Part shown: in pieces, positions 34,509-43,990 of the stretch
Position numbering within the stretch: the first letter of the stretch is position 1
Layout of the letters: each line of letters starts with the position of its first letter
Source of the DNA: Myxococcota bacterium
GTDB lineage: Bacteria > Myxococcota_A > Polyangia > JAAYKL01
Length of the DNA: 64,000 nt
Direction of reading: 5' to 3'
Assembly (NCBI GenBank): GCA_030065855.1
Contig: JASJCT010000006.1
Span: 1 to 64,000, forward strand
Program-made: the position numbers and the translations under genes
Notes under the pieces: model-generated
The model's database searches: none
What the model saw: the letters and a program-made list of their open reading frames with translations, nothing else
What the model was told of the DNA's origin: nothing

Positions 34509-34918
34509 CCTAAAACCCCTTGTGGTTGGCGGCCATGAACCCCCGTCAGCCTTCAATATTCTACTGTGTTTAAAGATATGATCAATAACCGACATAACCG
34601 ACTTTCTCGTTTTATGTCAACGGATGATAAAGGTTACCCCACCCATCCAAAAGCCACAAACCCCAAGGTTTTCTTTTCTATCGCTTACTACTATATTTAT
34701 AAAATCATTAAAAAACGAATCCTCTCCCGAAATTCGCCACGGGACCAACGGGTTCGGATGGTTCATTTAATTGTTTACCTTTACAGTCATGGGTCAAGGA
34801 TTTAGTCTTTAAAATAAAAAAAGCAGATCCTTTTTGGCGTTGGTGCGTCCCTAACCTTAGAGGATGCCTGGGAAGATCGGGTGGCTCACATGCGACGAAG
34901 TTCGAAAGTCAACGCCCG
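34509..34918. other. 410-bp divergent regulatory region
   Basis: Lies between the start of the motor operon (leftward) and the ECF sigma gene (rightward), so promoters for both should be here. It is AT-rich, especially 34660-34840. No clear consensus promoter, palindrome or small gene is seen. A 79-codon frame (34566-34805) lacks a ribosome-binding site and any likeness to a protein family. Confidence 0.5.
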
Positions 34919-35518
34919 GTGAGACCGGGTCTGGAAACAGACGAAGATCTGATGCGCCGATTTCAAAAGGGTGACCAGGGGGCGTTCGAGCAATTGTATT
35001 TCCGATACAAGGCCCCAATTTTCTCGTTTCTCGCGCGGCAGTATGCTCATGGAGAAGCAGCAAAAGACCTCACACAAGAAGTCTTTGTTCGGATCATCCG
35101 CTCGGCCCATTCCTTTCGACACAATGCCAAGTTTGCCACTTGGATTTATACTGTCGCTCGCAACCTGGCTATCGACAGCCTGCGCAAGACCAGGCATCGC
35201 AAGACCACATCCCTTGACCAAAATAAGCAGGAAAACGGTTCCCATTTCGAGGCGCAGGTGCCGTCGCCGGATCCAAGCCCAGACCGGCTCATGGCCTCGG
35301 GTCGCCTTCGGGCCGAGCTCTCCCGGATCATCGCCAACCTGCCCGATGATCAGCGCGAGGTCTTTCTGTTAAGGGAGTACTGTGGTCTGCCATTCTGCGA
35401 GATCGCCCGGGTTGTGGACGCCAAGGAGGGCACTGTTAAGAGCCGCATGCGGTATGCGCTCACATCCCTTCGCAGCGAGCTCGCAGAATGGGCCGACTAT
35501 GCGAGGACATTGCCATGA
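34919..35518 (+). CDS. ECF-type RNA polymerase sigma factor
   Basis: A 199-residue group IV sigma factor. Region 2 runs from DEDLMRRFQKGDQGAFEQLY through DLTQEVFVRIIRSAHSFR and FATWIYTVARNLAIDSLRK. Region 4 is LPDDQREVFLLREYCGLPFC and EIARVVDAKEGTVKSRMRYA, with the helix-turn-helix for the -35 element. The start is GTG at 34919; a later ATG would cut off the region-2 start. Its TGA overlaps the next ATG (ATGA), coupling it to its anti-sigma factor. The targets are unknown; the divergent motor operon is a candidate. Confidence 0.95.
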   Translation: MRPGLETDEDLMRRFQKGDQGAFEQLYFRYKAPIFSFLARQYAHGEAAKDLTQEVFVRIIRSAHSFRHNAKFATWIYTVARNLAIDSLRKTRHRKTTSLDQNKQENGSHFEAQVPSPDPSPDRLMASGRLRAELSRIIANLPDDQREVFLLREYCGLPFCEIARVVDAKEGTVKSRMRYALTSLRSELAEWADYARTLP

Positions 35519-36741
35519 CTCGGGATTGCGATCGATTTAACGCATCCCTACTGGCGTTGGCCTATGGGGAGTTGCCCCCTGACACCGCTGACGCCCTGCG
35601 ATCCCACGCGGCCGGGTGTTTGAAATGCCGGGATGCCCTGGAGCGCATTCTGCTCACGCGAAAGCTGGCCGCTACCTTGCCCGTGCTGGATCCGGGCGAC
35701 GATATGGACAATTCAATACTAGCAGCAGCTGCTTCAGCAGCAGCTGCCAGCCGATCTGAGGGTGGGGCGCAACCCACCCAGTCAACTGCACCGGTTACCG
35801 TTCGGGCTTCTAAGAGAGAACGGTCTTGGTTTTTACCGGCACTCCGCGGATTTCTGCTGCGGCCTGCCGTGGCCACGGCCATGCTGGCCCTGCTCGTGTG
35901 CACCATGTCGTTTTTTCTGGCCAACGAACACTGGTTACCTAGCGCTGATACCCCGGTTGTCCCGAATGAACCGCTTGCCACAGATAATGAGAGCTCAAAG
36001 GCGTCAGCCAATAAATCGCAATTGCCTGGCCAAGCACCTGACATTGGTGCACCGGCAAAGCCAGTCATCCCGGAACGAGAAGCAGCCAAAAACAAGGGCA
36101 CCGGGGTCGCAGCTGCCACCCCCTACCAGGGGCCTGCGCGCCCACTTCCAAAAAGGAAGTCGCGCAGACGTCCATCACCCGGTTCCGGAGCAGCCGGGTC
36201 AATGCCCAGCCCAAAAATGGACGCCCTCAGCGATATCGAGGCAGCGCCTCAAGCACCGGCGCTCGCCAACACAGATGTCCAATTTGCAGAGGAACCCGTC
36301 GCAGCAGGAGCGGCAGTTTCTAAACGTCCGGGACAGGCCAACAAGAAGGCATCCGTACCTGATCTTCAGCCAGATGTTCGGGATGCATTTGACCGGGGTA
36401 TGGCAGCGTTTGCCCGCGGGGATTGCCAGGCCGCTGTTCATACCCTGATTCGCTCAATTGACATACTTCCGTCTCATTCATCGAGCATACCGGTTGCCAT
36501 ACATCACATTGCTAGGTGCGAGAAGCGAAGGGGTCGGTTTGCCAGGGCGGTTGTGTGGTACGGGCGACTGCTCGATGGGTTTGGGTCCTATGCCAAGAGA
36601 CCCGAAGCGCTATGGGAAGCCGCAGCGTGTCACCGCCGCCTGGGTCAGAACGAAAAGGCCAGGGACCGGCTCATGGCCCTAAGAGAATGGCCTGCCTGGC
36701 AGGGTCGGGCCCTTCAAGCGCTGGATCAGTTGCCCGAGTAG
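35515..36741 (+). CDS. zinc-finger membrane anti-sigma factor with periplasmic helical repeats
   Basis: A 408-residue partner of the sigma factor. The N-terminal ZAS-type zinc finger shows SHAAGCLKCRDAL (HxxxCxxC). One membrane helix (TAMLALLVCTMSFFLA) sits near residue 125-140. A Pro/Lys-rich periplasmic linker of about 150 residues follows. The C-terminal ~110 residues are TPR-like (GMAAFARGDCQAAVHTLIRS, RFARAVVWYGRLL), a likely sensing or partner-binding part. The ATG at 35515 overlaps the sigma stop; a longer upstream frame is less likely. The sequence gives no hint of the signal. Confidence 0.9.
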   Translation: MTRDCDRFNASLLALAYGELPPDTADALRSHAAGCLKCRDALERILLTRKLAATLPVLDPGDDMDNSILAAAASAAAASRSEGGAQPTQSTAPVTVRASKRERSWFLPALRGFLLRPAVATAMLALLVCTMSFFLANEHWLPSADTPVVPNEPLATDNESSKASANKSQLPGQAPDIGAPAKPVIPEREAAKNKGTGVAAATPYQGPARPLPKRKSRRRPSPGSGAAGSMPSPKMDALSDIEAAPQAPALANTDVQFAEEPVAAGAAVSKRPGQANKKASVPDLQPDVRDAFDRGMAAFARGDCQAAVHTLIRSIDILPSHSSSIPVAIHHIARCEKRRGRFARAVVWYGRLLDGFGSYAKRPEALWEAAACHRRLGQNEKARDRLMALREWPAWQGRALQALDQLPE

Positions 36742-36892
36742 GGAACCTGAGCAATCGCCTGACATTTCGATGACATAGTGTGCCTACAAAAAGGCGATGG
36801 TTCAGTTGTGCGAACAAGCGGCGAATGTTAAATAAACGTCCCCGGATGAATCGGGTGTCGTCCCACAAGGGACGCTGACCTAAGACAGTTGC

Positions 36893-39800
36893 ATGAAATC
36901 GAGCTTCCTGGGTATCGACATCGGTGCCACAAACGTCAAGGTCGCCCTTTTAGTAGAAGGTGCGGTTGCCAAGGCGCATGTGCTGTCCCACGAAGGCAAT
37001 GTAACAGCAGCGCTTGATACGCTGATTGAACGATGTGCGTCAGATGGGAGTATCACCTCTATCCCAGCTGTTGTCACCGGTACAGAGGGGCGCCATCGCA
37101 TTGCCCTGCCAGACGTCATTGCCCCCGTTGCCGTAGAAATGGGTCTCAAAGCGAGGGACATCTCTGCCCAGGCCGTGGTGTCCATGGGCGGCGAGGATTT
37201 GGTGGTCTACGCGCTAAACAGCCAGCGCCAAATTGCCCAGATCTATTCGGGCAACAAGTGCGCGTCTGGCACAGGTGAGTTTTTCCGCCAACAATTGGGG
37301 CGAATGGATTTGACATTCGCCGACCTCGACAAGATGCCGGCCGATGCCAAGTGGCACAGCCTTTCGGCGCGCTGTTCGGTCTTCATGAAATCGGACTGCA
37401 CCCATAGGCTCAACAAGGGCGAGGCAACGCCGTGGGATATCGCCCTCTCCATGTGCGCGGCCATGGCGGATAAAGTGTCTGATTTCCTAATAAAAGCGCG
37501 GATATCCAAGGGCAGCGTGGTTCTCATCGGCGGTGTCACGCAAAATCGGTTTATCCTAAAGGCGCTCAAGGCAGCCTGGCCAGAGGTCACCTTCATCGTA
37601 CCGCCTGAGGCGCCTTTTTTTGACGCGTTTGGCGCCGCCCATCTCGCAGCAGACATGGGTGCACCCATACCCCCCAGGGCAAACCTCTTTAAGCGTTCAA
37701 AAGCAGATTCATTCAGTCGGTTTCCACCACTTGCAGATTTAGATGCCAATGTTTGCTATGTCCCGTCGCAGCGCGAGGCATACGACCCAGAAGGCGAGTA
37801 CATCCTGGGCGTGGACGGGGGATCCACCACCACCAAGGTGGCGCTCGTGAATGCCACCTCCCTGGCCATTGTCGCCGACCATTACGGACGGACCCACGGC
37901 AAGCCCATCGAAGCCCTGAAGACGTGCATCGACCAGGTGTTGGATAAACTGCCCGTTGGCGCAAAACCGCGCATCACCCTGGCTGCCACGACTGGCTCGT
38001 CCCGGGAGCTGCTCGGCGTATTCCTGGAGACCGCCGGCATCTACAACGAAATTATCGCCCACACGGTCGGTACCCATTATTTCAACCCCAAGATCGACAC
38101 TATTTTCGAAATTGGGGGCCAAGACGCGAAATATGTCTCCTTGTCGGCCGGCGTTCCCATCGACTATGCGATGAACGAAGCATGCTCAGCCGGCACGGGA
38201 TCCTTCCTGGAAGAATCAGCCAGGGGAGACCTGAACATCCCAGACCCGGCTGACATCGGCCCCATTGCGCTAAATGCAACCGCACCCCTCAAGTTTGGCG
38301 AACACTGTTCAGCGTTTATCAATTCAGATATCCGCAAGGCGATCCAACAGGGCGCATCCAGGGAGAATATCGCGGCGGGCATCGTATTTTCTATTGTTTC
38401 CAACTACTTGAATCGGGTTGTGGGAAACAGGATGATCGGGGATCACATCGCCCTGCAAGGCGGCGTGGCCAAAAACCCGGCCGTGCCACTCGCGTTTTCG
38501 CGGGTTACGGGTAAATCCATATCGGTCCCCCCTGATCCAGAACTCATGGGCTGCTTTGGGGTCGCCCTCTTGGCGCTTAAAAAATACAGCGAAGGCCGAC
38601 TGGAAAAGGGCGTGTTTTCACTCAATGAAATCCGCTCAAAACAAATTCAGACCCAAGGCAGCTTCAATTGTTCGGCCTGTGACAACAGGTGCGAGATACG
38701 AAAGCTAGCGGTGGCAGGACATCGGTATCCCTTTGGTGGCAGGTGCTCCAAATTCGCTATTTCACAACGCCGCCGAAAGGAAAAAAATCCCAATCCCACA
38801 GACTATACGCAGACCCGAACCCAAATGCTCCTTACCGATTTCACGCCTGACGACAAAGATTTCAAAGCGCGCACAGACAGGGTCGTGGGTGTGCCCAAGG
38901 CGTTTTCGTTCCACTCCCTGTGGCCCCTTTACAAGTGGTTTTTCCATACCCTGGGCGTGCCCACGTTGGTATCAGAGACCTTGGCCCCAGCCGGCATTGC
39001 CAAGCTGGAAAGCAACTACTGCTTTCCAGCTGAAATTGCCCACGGCGCCATTCAGGATGTGATCGACAAGGGCGTCCACTATGTATTTTTGCCCCATTTT
39101 AGAGATATGCCGTCCATGGAGCCGAGCGTGGAGCACGGCACTGTCTGCCCCCTGACCCAGGGGCTCCCGTTTTTTGCTCGCCGGGCATTTGATCTCGAAG
39201 ATGGCCAAATTTTAAAACCACTCGTGTCGTTTAAAAATGGCTGGGGCGATGCAAAACCCGCCTTCGAGGCCATGGCCGAGCAATTGGGCTTCAGCGCTTA
39301 TGAGGGAGGAGCAGCTTACGAGCTGGGTATAGAGAAACTCCGCGGCTTCTTTCGCGCGTACCGCAGGCTCGGAGAGGAGGTCTTGGCCCAAATCGCCGCC
39401 GATCCAGACAATGTTTACGTAGCGATCCTCGGCAGGCCCTACAACGCGTTCACCCGGGATGCGAACATGGGCATCCCCAGGAAATTCACGTCGAGGGGCG
39501 TCACTGTCGTCCCGTTCGATATGATCTTCCACCCAGATGCGGACATCTTTCCCAACATGTACTGGTACTACGGCCAGCAAAACATGAAGACCGTTCAGGA
39601 GATCCTCAAGACACAGAACCTCTACCTCTGTTGGGTCACCAATTTTTCCTGTGCACCAGATTCCTTTATGCTGCACTACGTCCGCTGGATGATGGGCGGT
39701 AAGCCATACTTGGTGCTGGAAATCGATTCCCACACCGCAGACGCAGGTGTTGACACGCGGGTCGAGGCCTTCCTCGACGTCGTCGATAGTTTTCGGCGCG

Positions 39801-41146
39801 TGGGCCGCCATCCAGAGCAGCGTTCCTGGACCCGGCGGTTTTCGTTTGTTCCCAAAAAAGAGTTTGCCGACATTGTCGATAGCAAGACTGGCGAGCGCAT
39901 CGATATTCGCGACCCGCGGGTGACCTTTGTCATTCCATCCCTCGGAGATTTGAGCACCGAGATTTTTGCAGCCGCGGCCAAGCGGTCCGGGGTTCACGCG
40001 GCATTTCTTCCGGTTCCCGATCTGCACTCCACCCAGCTCGCCCGGGAGGTTGCATCTGGCAAGGAGTGCATCCCCTCGTTGCTCGTGCTGGGGACCATCC
40101 TGGCATTTATCAGGCAAGCGCCTGCGGTAGAATCCAACAATCTGTTCCTCATCCCCATCCCTTCTACTACGGGGCCCTGCCGCACGGGCCAGTATCGGGT
40201 GTTTTACGAAAGGTTGTTTGAAGAACACGGATATGAAAACGCGGTATTTTTCTCGAGTGAGGCAGACAATTCCTATCGGGAGCTCGGCCCCACGTTCAAT
40301 CGGCTGGCCTGGTGGGCGCTTGTTCTCGGCGACTATTTCACAGATGTTCGCGTGGGTATCCGGCTCCTGGCCCGGGATGTGCCGAGTGCGATGGCGCTCT
40401 TTGATCGCACCTGGCAGAACGTGGTCCATGGCATGGAGACCGGCCAGGAGGCCCTGGAGGCCGCCCTTGAACAGGCCGGACGAGACCTCTGCGCCATTCC
40501 CCGCAAGCGCGCGCTTGAAGAGGTGAAAAAGATCCTGATCGTCGGTGAGATATTTGTTCGCCGCGATACGTACTCTATCCAGGAAATCAACGATCACCTT
40601 ATCGAACGAGGCATCTATCCCAAAGTGACCGATATCACAGAATGGATTCGGTACACGGATTTCAACAGAAAGACAGCAATGGCCCATCCAAATAGGAACG
40701 GCCAATCCCCCTTGGCATCCCGCGTTCAGTTACTCAAAGACAAGACCATTTTCCAAGTGGAGAAATTTTATAAAGACATGGTCGAACACAAGGTCGCTCG
40801 GCACTTGATGCCGACGGGTCTCGTGGTTCGGGCGCCCCATGACATGAACGCAATTATGAAAAACGCCGCGGCAGATTTCATCGATCCCGCCCTTGAGAGC
40901 GAGACCACCATATCGACCGGCGTGGCTGCCACTGCAATGCAGGACGGGTTTTCCGGTGTCGTCATCATCGCCCCGTTTGCCTGCCTACCTGGCCGGCTCA
41001 TCGAAGGGGTGTTTGCCCCGTGGGCCAAAGCCCGGAGTTACCCGGTGTTGACCCTGGAAAACGACGGCCACCCTTACCCGCCGAGCACCCTTGCGAGGAT
41101 GGAAATCTTTGCCCACAACGTCCTGAGGTTTTCAGGGGAACGCTAA
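36893..41146 (+). CDS. fused double-ATPase acyl-CoA dehydratase activase / dehydratase-like protein
   Basis: A 1417-residue protein of the BadF/BadG/HgdC group. The first ASKHA ATPase domain starts at GIDIGATNVKVAL and has its cluster Cys in GNKCASGTGEF (Cys123). The second begins near residue 303 (GVDGGSTTTKVAL), with GGQDAKY and NEACSAGTGSF (~Cys428). Such activases bind a [4Fe-4S] cluster between subunits and use ATP to send one electron to a 2-hydroxyacyl-CoA dehydratase or benzoyl-CoA reductase. A Cys motif (CSACDNRC, ~593-600) and a DUF2229/HgdB-like half (~660-1400; SCAPDSFMLHYVRWMMGGKP) follow, so activator and dehydratase-like parts are in one chain. This implies oxygen-sensitive CoA-ester chemistry. 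The substrate is not known. Confidence 0.9.
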   Translation: MKSSFLGIDIGATNVKVALLVEGAVAKAHVLSHEGNVTAALDTLIERCASDGSITSIPAVVTGTEGRHRIALPDVIAPVAVEMGLKARDISAQAVVSMGGEDLVVYALNSQRQIAQIYSGNKCASGTGEFFRQQLGRMDLTFADLDKMPADAKWHSLSARCSVFMKSDCTHRLNKGEATPWDIALSMCAAMADKVSDFLIKARISKGSVVLIGGVTQNRFILKALKAAWPEVTFIVPPEAPFFDAFGAAHLAADMGAPIPPRANLFKRSKADSFSRFPPLADLDANVCYVPSQREAYDPEGEYILGVDGGSTTTKVALVNATSLAIVADHYGRTHGKPIEALKTCIDQVLDKLPVGAKPRITLAATTGSSRELLGVFLETAGIYNEIIAHTVGTHYFNPKIDTIFEIGGQDAKYVSLSAGVPIDYAMNEACSAGTGSFLEESARGDLNIPDPADIGPIALNATAPLKFGEHCSAFINSDIRKAIQQGASRENIAAGIVFSIVSNYLNRVVGNRMIGDHIALQGGVAKNPAVPLAFSRVTGKSISVPPDPELMGCFGVALLALKKYSEGRLEKGVFSLNEIRSKQIQTQGSFNCSACDNRCEIRKLAVAGHRYPFGGRCSKFAISQRRRKEKNPNPTDYTQTRTQMLLTDFTPDDKDFKARTDRVVGVPKAFSFHSLWPLYKWFFHTLGVPTLVSETLAPAGIAKLESNYCFPAEIAHGAIQDVIDKGVHYVFLPHFRDMPSMEPSVEHGTVCPLTQGLPFFARRAFDLEDGQILKPLVSFKNGWGDAKPAFEAMAEQLGFSAYEGGAAYELGIEKLRGFFRAYRRLGEEVLAQIAADPDNVYVAILGRPYNAFTRDANMGIPRKFTSRGVTVVPFDMIFHPDADIFPNMYWYYGQQNMKTVQEILKTQNLYLCWVTNFSCAPDSFMLHYVRWMMGGKPYLVLEIDSHTADAGVDTRVEAFLDVVDSFRRVGRHPEQRSWTRRFSFVPKKEFADIVDSKTGERIDIRDPRVTFVIPSLGDLSTEIFAAAAKRSGVHAAFLPVPDLHSTQLAREVASGKECIPSLLVLGTILAFIRQAPAVESNNLFLIPIPSTTGPCRTGQYRVFYERLFEEHGYENAVFFSSEADNSYRELGPTFNRLAWWALVLGDYFTDVRVGIRLLARDVPSAMALFDRTWQNVVHGMETGQEALEAALEQAGRDLCAIPRKRALEEVKKILIVGEIFVRRDTYSIQEINDHLIERGIYPKVTDITEWIRYTDFNRKTAMAHPNRNGQSPLASRVQLLKDKTIFQVEKFYKDMVEHKVARHLMPTGLVVRAPHDMNAIMKNAAADFIDPALESETTISTGVAATAMQDGFSGVVIIAPFACLPGRLIEGVFAPWAKARSYPVLTLENDGHPYPPSTLARMEIFAHNVLRFSGER

Positions 41147-41171
41147 GTCACATCGTTGCTATTGGCGCCGC

Positions 41172-42044
41172 TCACAGCGTCTTGGCTGAACCGGTCTTGC
41201 TCAGCAAATCCCTGAGCCGTAGCCCGAGATAATATCGCCCAAACCGAAGCAGTGTCACTGGATTGTCCAGGAGCAGGGGAAACAATACGGCCTGTTGTGC
41301 GCGCAGCCCCAGATCGGCGTAGCGAAATCCTCTGTTATCTGGGACGAGGTATCTGAGGATTGACCGAATGGGGGCGGGCGGTGCTAGGGAAACAATACAG
41401 CGCTCCGGCACTGCGCCAGGGGTTGTTTCGCTGAGGAGGGATAATGCCAGCCAGGCACCGCGGGTGCATTCCCATTCACCAGCCCGAAACACAGCGCGAT
41501 CCAGGTCAGCCCTGCTGGATTTGATGAGCAGCTCGAGATCGCGCAGTTCGCGTTTGGGGGCGATAAAGGAATGGGTGATCATGTGGATGACTGTGTAGAG
41601 CAGGTGGTCTTCTGTTGCCAGACGCCGGCACGGCGCACCGTCAAAGGACGAGGCCGTTGTTCGGCGCCATAGGGTGTTGTAATCGATTGGATGCCGCTCG
41701 GGTTGAATCAAGTAGCGATGGGGTTCAAAGAGAATGCGCTCATTGGCGCCGATATCCAAACTGAATCCAGTGTCGTAGAATTCCCGCTCCGTTGCCCCGC
41801 GGCCCTTTAGCTCGCGCCGAACAAAGCCCTGGTCCGTCAAGAGGTCACACGTGCGCGTCCAGTCCTCGGGGCGAACCAAAAAATCCACATCCGCGAGCAG
41901 CCCCCGGTCCTCCCCGTCGGGATATACGCTGGTCAGTAGGTGGGCCCCTTTGAGCGGTGCCACGTCAATGCCGATGGTCGCGGCAGCTTCTAAGAATCGG
42001 CGAAAATAGTGAAATAAAACAATGTGTTGGGGGTTGTGGGGCAT
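41172..42044 (-). CDS. nucleotidyltransferase-like protein (NTP_transf_5 type)
   Basis: About 290 residues with the layout of uncharacterised nucleotidyltransferases. APLKGAHLLTSVYPDGEDRG is followed by LADVDFLVRPEDW (the DxD metal-binding pair), then a helical half with HMITHSFIAPKRELRDLELL. Members are often near polysaccharide or peptide-modification genes; here none is adjacent. The ATG at 42044 is chosen; an in-frame TTG at 42068 lies six bases from the fadD stop and would add eight residues. Neither has a good ribosome-binding site. It is convergent with the activase gene and probably co-transcribed with fadD. Confidence 0.78.
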   Translation of the reverse strand: MPHNPQHIVLFHYFRRFLEAAATIGIDVAPLKGAHLLTSVYPDGEDRGLLADVDFLVRPEDWTRTCDLLTDQGFVRRELKGRGATEREFYDTGFSLDIGANERILFEPHRYLIQPERHPIDYNTLWRRTTASSFDGAPCRRLATEDHLLYTVIHMITHSFIAPKRELRDLELLIKSSRADLDRAVFRAGEWECTRGAWLALSLLSETTPGAVPERCIVSLAPPAPIRSILRYLVPDNRGFRYADLGLRAQQAVLFPLLLDNPVTLLRFGRYYLGLRLRDLLSKTGSAKTL

Positions 42045-42074
42045 AGGTGGCACAGGGATGACAGCCAAGGGGGG

Positions 42075-43748
42075 TCAGCGGTTTTTTTCTTCTTCTTTAA
42101 GGGCGCGCCTTAGGATCTTGCCCACATTGGTCTTGGGCAATTCATCGCGAAACTCGATTTGCCGCGGGACCTTGTAGCCGGTGAGATGCTCCTTGCAATA
42201 GGCCTTGATCTCGTCGGCTGTGAGGGCCGGGTCCTTTTTGACCACGAACAGCTTGACCACTTCTGTGGATTTAGGGTCGGGCACACCAATGGCCGCCACC
42301 TCTAGTACGCCGGGGTGTCCGGATGCCACGTCCTCGACCTCGTTGGGAAATACATTGAACCCAGAGACCAGAATCATGTCCTTTTTGCGGTCGACGATCT
42401 TGAAGTACCCCTGCTCGTCCATGATGGCGATGTCCCCGGTCTTGAGCCACCCATCCGCGGTGAACACCAATTTTGTCTCCTCGGGCTTATTGTAATAGCC
42501 CCGCATTACTTGGGGTCCCTTGATGCAAAGTTCCCCGCGCTCCCCTTGTGGCACCTCTTTTTCGCTCTCATCCCGGACAGATACATCGGTCGAAGGAATG
42601 GGCAGACCAATCATGCCGTTGTACGCTTTGAGGTTGAGGGGGTTGATACAAGCGGCCGGAGATGTTTCGGTCAGGCCGTAGGCCTCGATCAACGGTACAC
42701 CAGTGACTTGCTTCCACTTTTCAGCCACAGGCCGTTGGACCGCCATGCCGCCACCCAGGGAGACCTTATTATGAGTGAAGTCGACCTGAGCAAAATCCGG
42801 ATTGTTCAACAGGCCGTTAAACAGGGTGTTTACACCGGTGATCGCTGTAAACTGCCAACTCTTGAGCTCCTTGACAAATCCTGGAATATCCCGCGGATTG
42901 GTGATCAGCACATTGAGCCCACCAATACTGGAGAAGACGAGGCAGTTCGCCGTGAGGGAGAAGATATGGTAGAGGGGCAAAGGCGTGATGACGATTTCCT
43001 CACCCTCTTTAATGAGATTGGTTAACCAGGTTCGCGCTTGGAGCATATTGGCCACGATGTTGCCGTGGGTTAGGATGGCGCCCTTGGCTACCCCTGTTGT
43101 ACCACCGGTGTATTGAAGAAAGGCAATGTCATCGTGGTTGAGGTCGACGCGCTTGAGGCTGCTGCCAGCGCCAATTGCCAGCGCGCTTTTAAACGGCACT
43201 GCGCCCGGGATATGCCACGGGGGGACCATCTTCTTTACGCTTTTGACGACAAAGTTGATGAGGGCGCCTTTTGGAAATCCCAGCATATCGCCGATCTTGG
43301 CCACGATGACGTTTTTGACAGGTGTGTTACGAATCACTTGTTCCAACGTGTTCGCGAAGTTGGCCAGAATGACAATCGTCTCAGCACCTGAATCCTTGAG
43401 TTGGTGCTCGAGCTCCCGGGCCGTGTATAGGGGGTTGACGTTGACCACGGTGAGCCCGGCGCGATGTGCGCCGAACAGGGCGATGGGATACTGGAGCACG
43501 TTTGGCATCATGATGGCCACCCGGTCGCCCTTTTTCAACCCCAGCTCGTTTTGAAGGTATGCCGCGAACTGTCTCGTCAATTGATCGAGGTCGGCATAGG
43601 TTAATATCTTGCCCATATTGGCAAACGCACCCTTTGCGGGGTACTTGGCAAAGCTCGACTCGATAATGTCGACCCCGGATGCGTATTCGCCCATATCAAT
43701 CTCGTGGGCCACCCCCGGCTCATATTCCCCATACCAGACTCTGTCCAT
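42075..43748 (-). CDS. fadD: long-chain fatty-acid--CoA ligase
   Basis: A 557-residue member of the ANL adenylating family that activates fatty acids to acyl-CoA using ATP. The P-loop-like motif is YTGGTTGVAKGAILTHGN. The A5 region is EAYGLTETSPA, then GERGELCIKGP and the hinge WLKTGDIAIMDEQGYFKIVD. The C-terminal catalytic Lys is in LPKTNVGKILRRAL. Length and motif order match FadD. AAAGGA precedes the ATG. The neighbouring activase also acts on CoA thioesters, but a shared pathway is only inferred. Confidence 0.93.
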   Translation of the reverse strand: MDRVWYGEYEPGVAHEIDMGEYASGVDIIESSFAKYPAKGAFANMGKILTYADLDQLTRQFAAYLQNELGLKKGDRVAIMMPNVLQYPIALFGAHRAGLTVVNVNPLYTARELEHQLKDSGAETIVILANFANTLEQVIRNTPVKNVIVAKIGDMLGFPKGALINFVVKSVKKMVPPWHIPGAVPFKSALAIGAGSSLKRVDLNHDDIAFLQYTGGTTGVAKGAILTHGNIVANMLQARTWLTNLIKEGEEIVITPLPLYHIFSLTANCLVFSSIGGLNVLITNPRDIPGFVKELKSWQFTAITGVNTLFNGLLNNPDFAQVDFTHNKVSLGGGMAVQRPVAEKWKQVTGVPLIEAYGLTETSPAACINPLNLKAYNGMIGLPIPSTDVSVRDESEKEVPQGERGELCIKGPQVMRGYYNKPEETKLVFTADGWLKTGDIAIMDEQGYFKIVDRKKDMILVSGFNVFPNEVEDVASGHPGVLEVAAIGVPDPKSTEVVKLFVVKKDPALTADEIKAYCKEHLTGYKVPRQIEFRDELPKTNVGKILRRALKEEEKNR

Positions 43749-43990
43749 TGAAATATCCTTTCCTTGGGTGCATAAATTGGCCGGTCATTTTATCTGTATA
43801 TCGTTTGGTAGGCAATCCCTTTATTGCAATCCTTGTATTATTTTTCAACCACAACGGACATGAATCTTAGTCACTTCCAGATCACCGAATAAAAATCGAC
43901 TGTGACTGAACACATCGTGCTATTGTGGGGCCGATTGGATATGGGTCATGGGGTGGTGGGTGAGGCGTTTCTGATCGACAGGAGAACACC

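Noticed and set aside
34566-34805. 79-codon plus-strand frame in the divergent region before the sigma gene
   Set aside because: AT-rich low-quality sequence without a ribosome-binding site; it overlaps the expected promoters.
39212-40705. 497-codon minus-strand frame opposite the activase gene
   Set aside because: Lies wholly against a strongly conserved gene with clear motifs; its own translation resembles nothing known.
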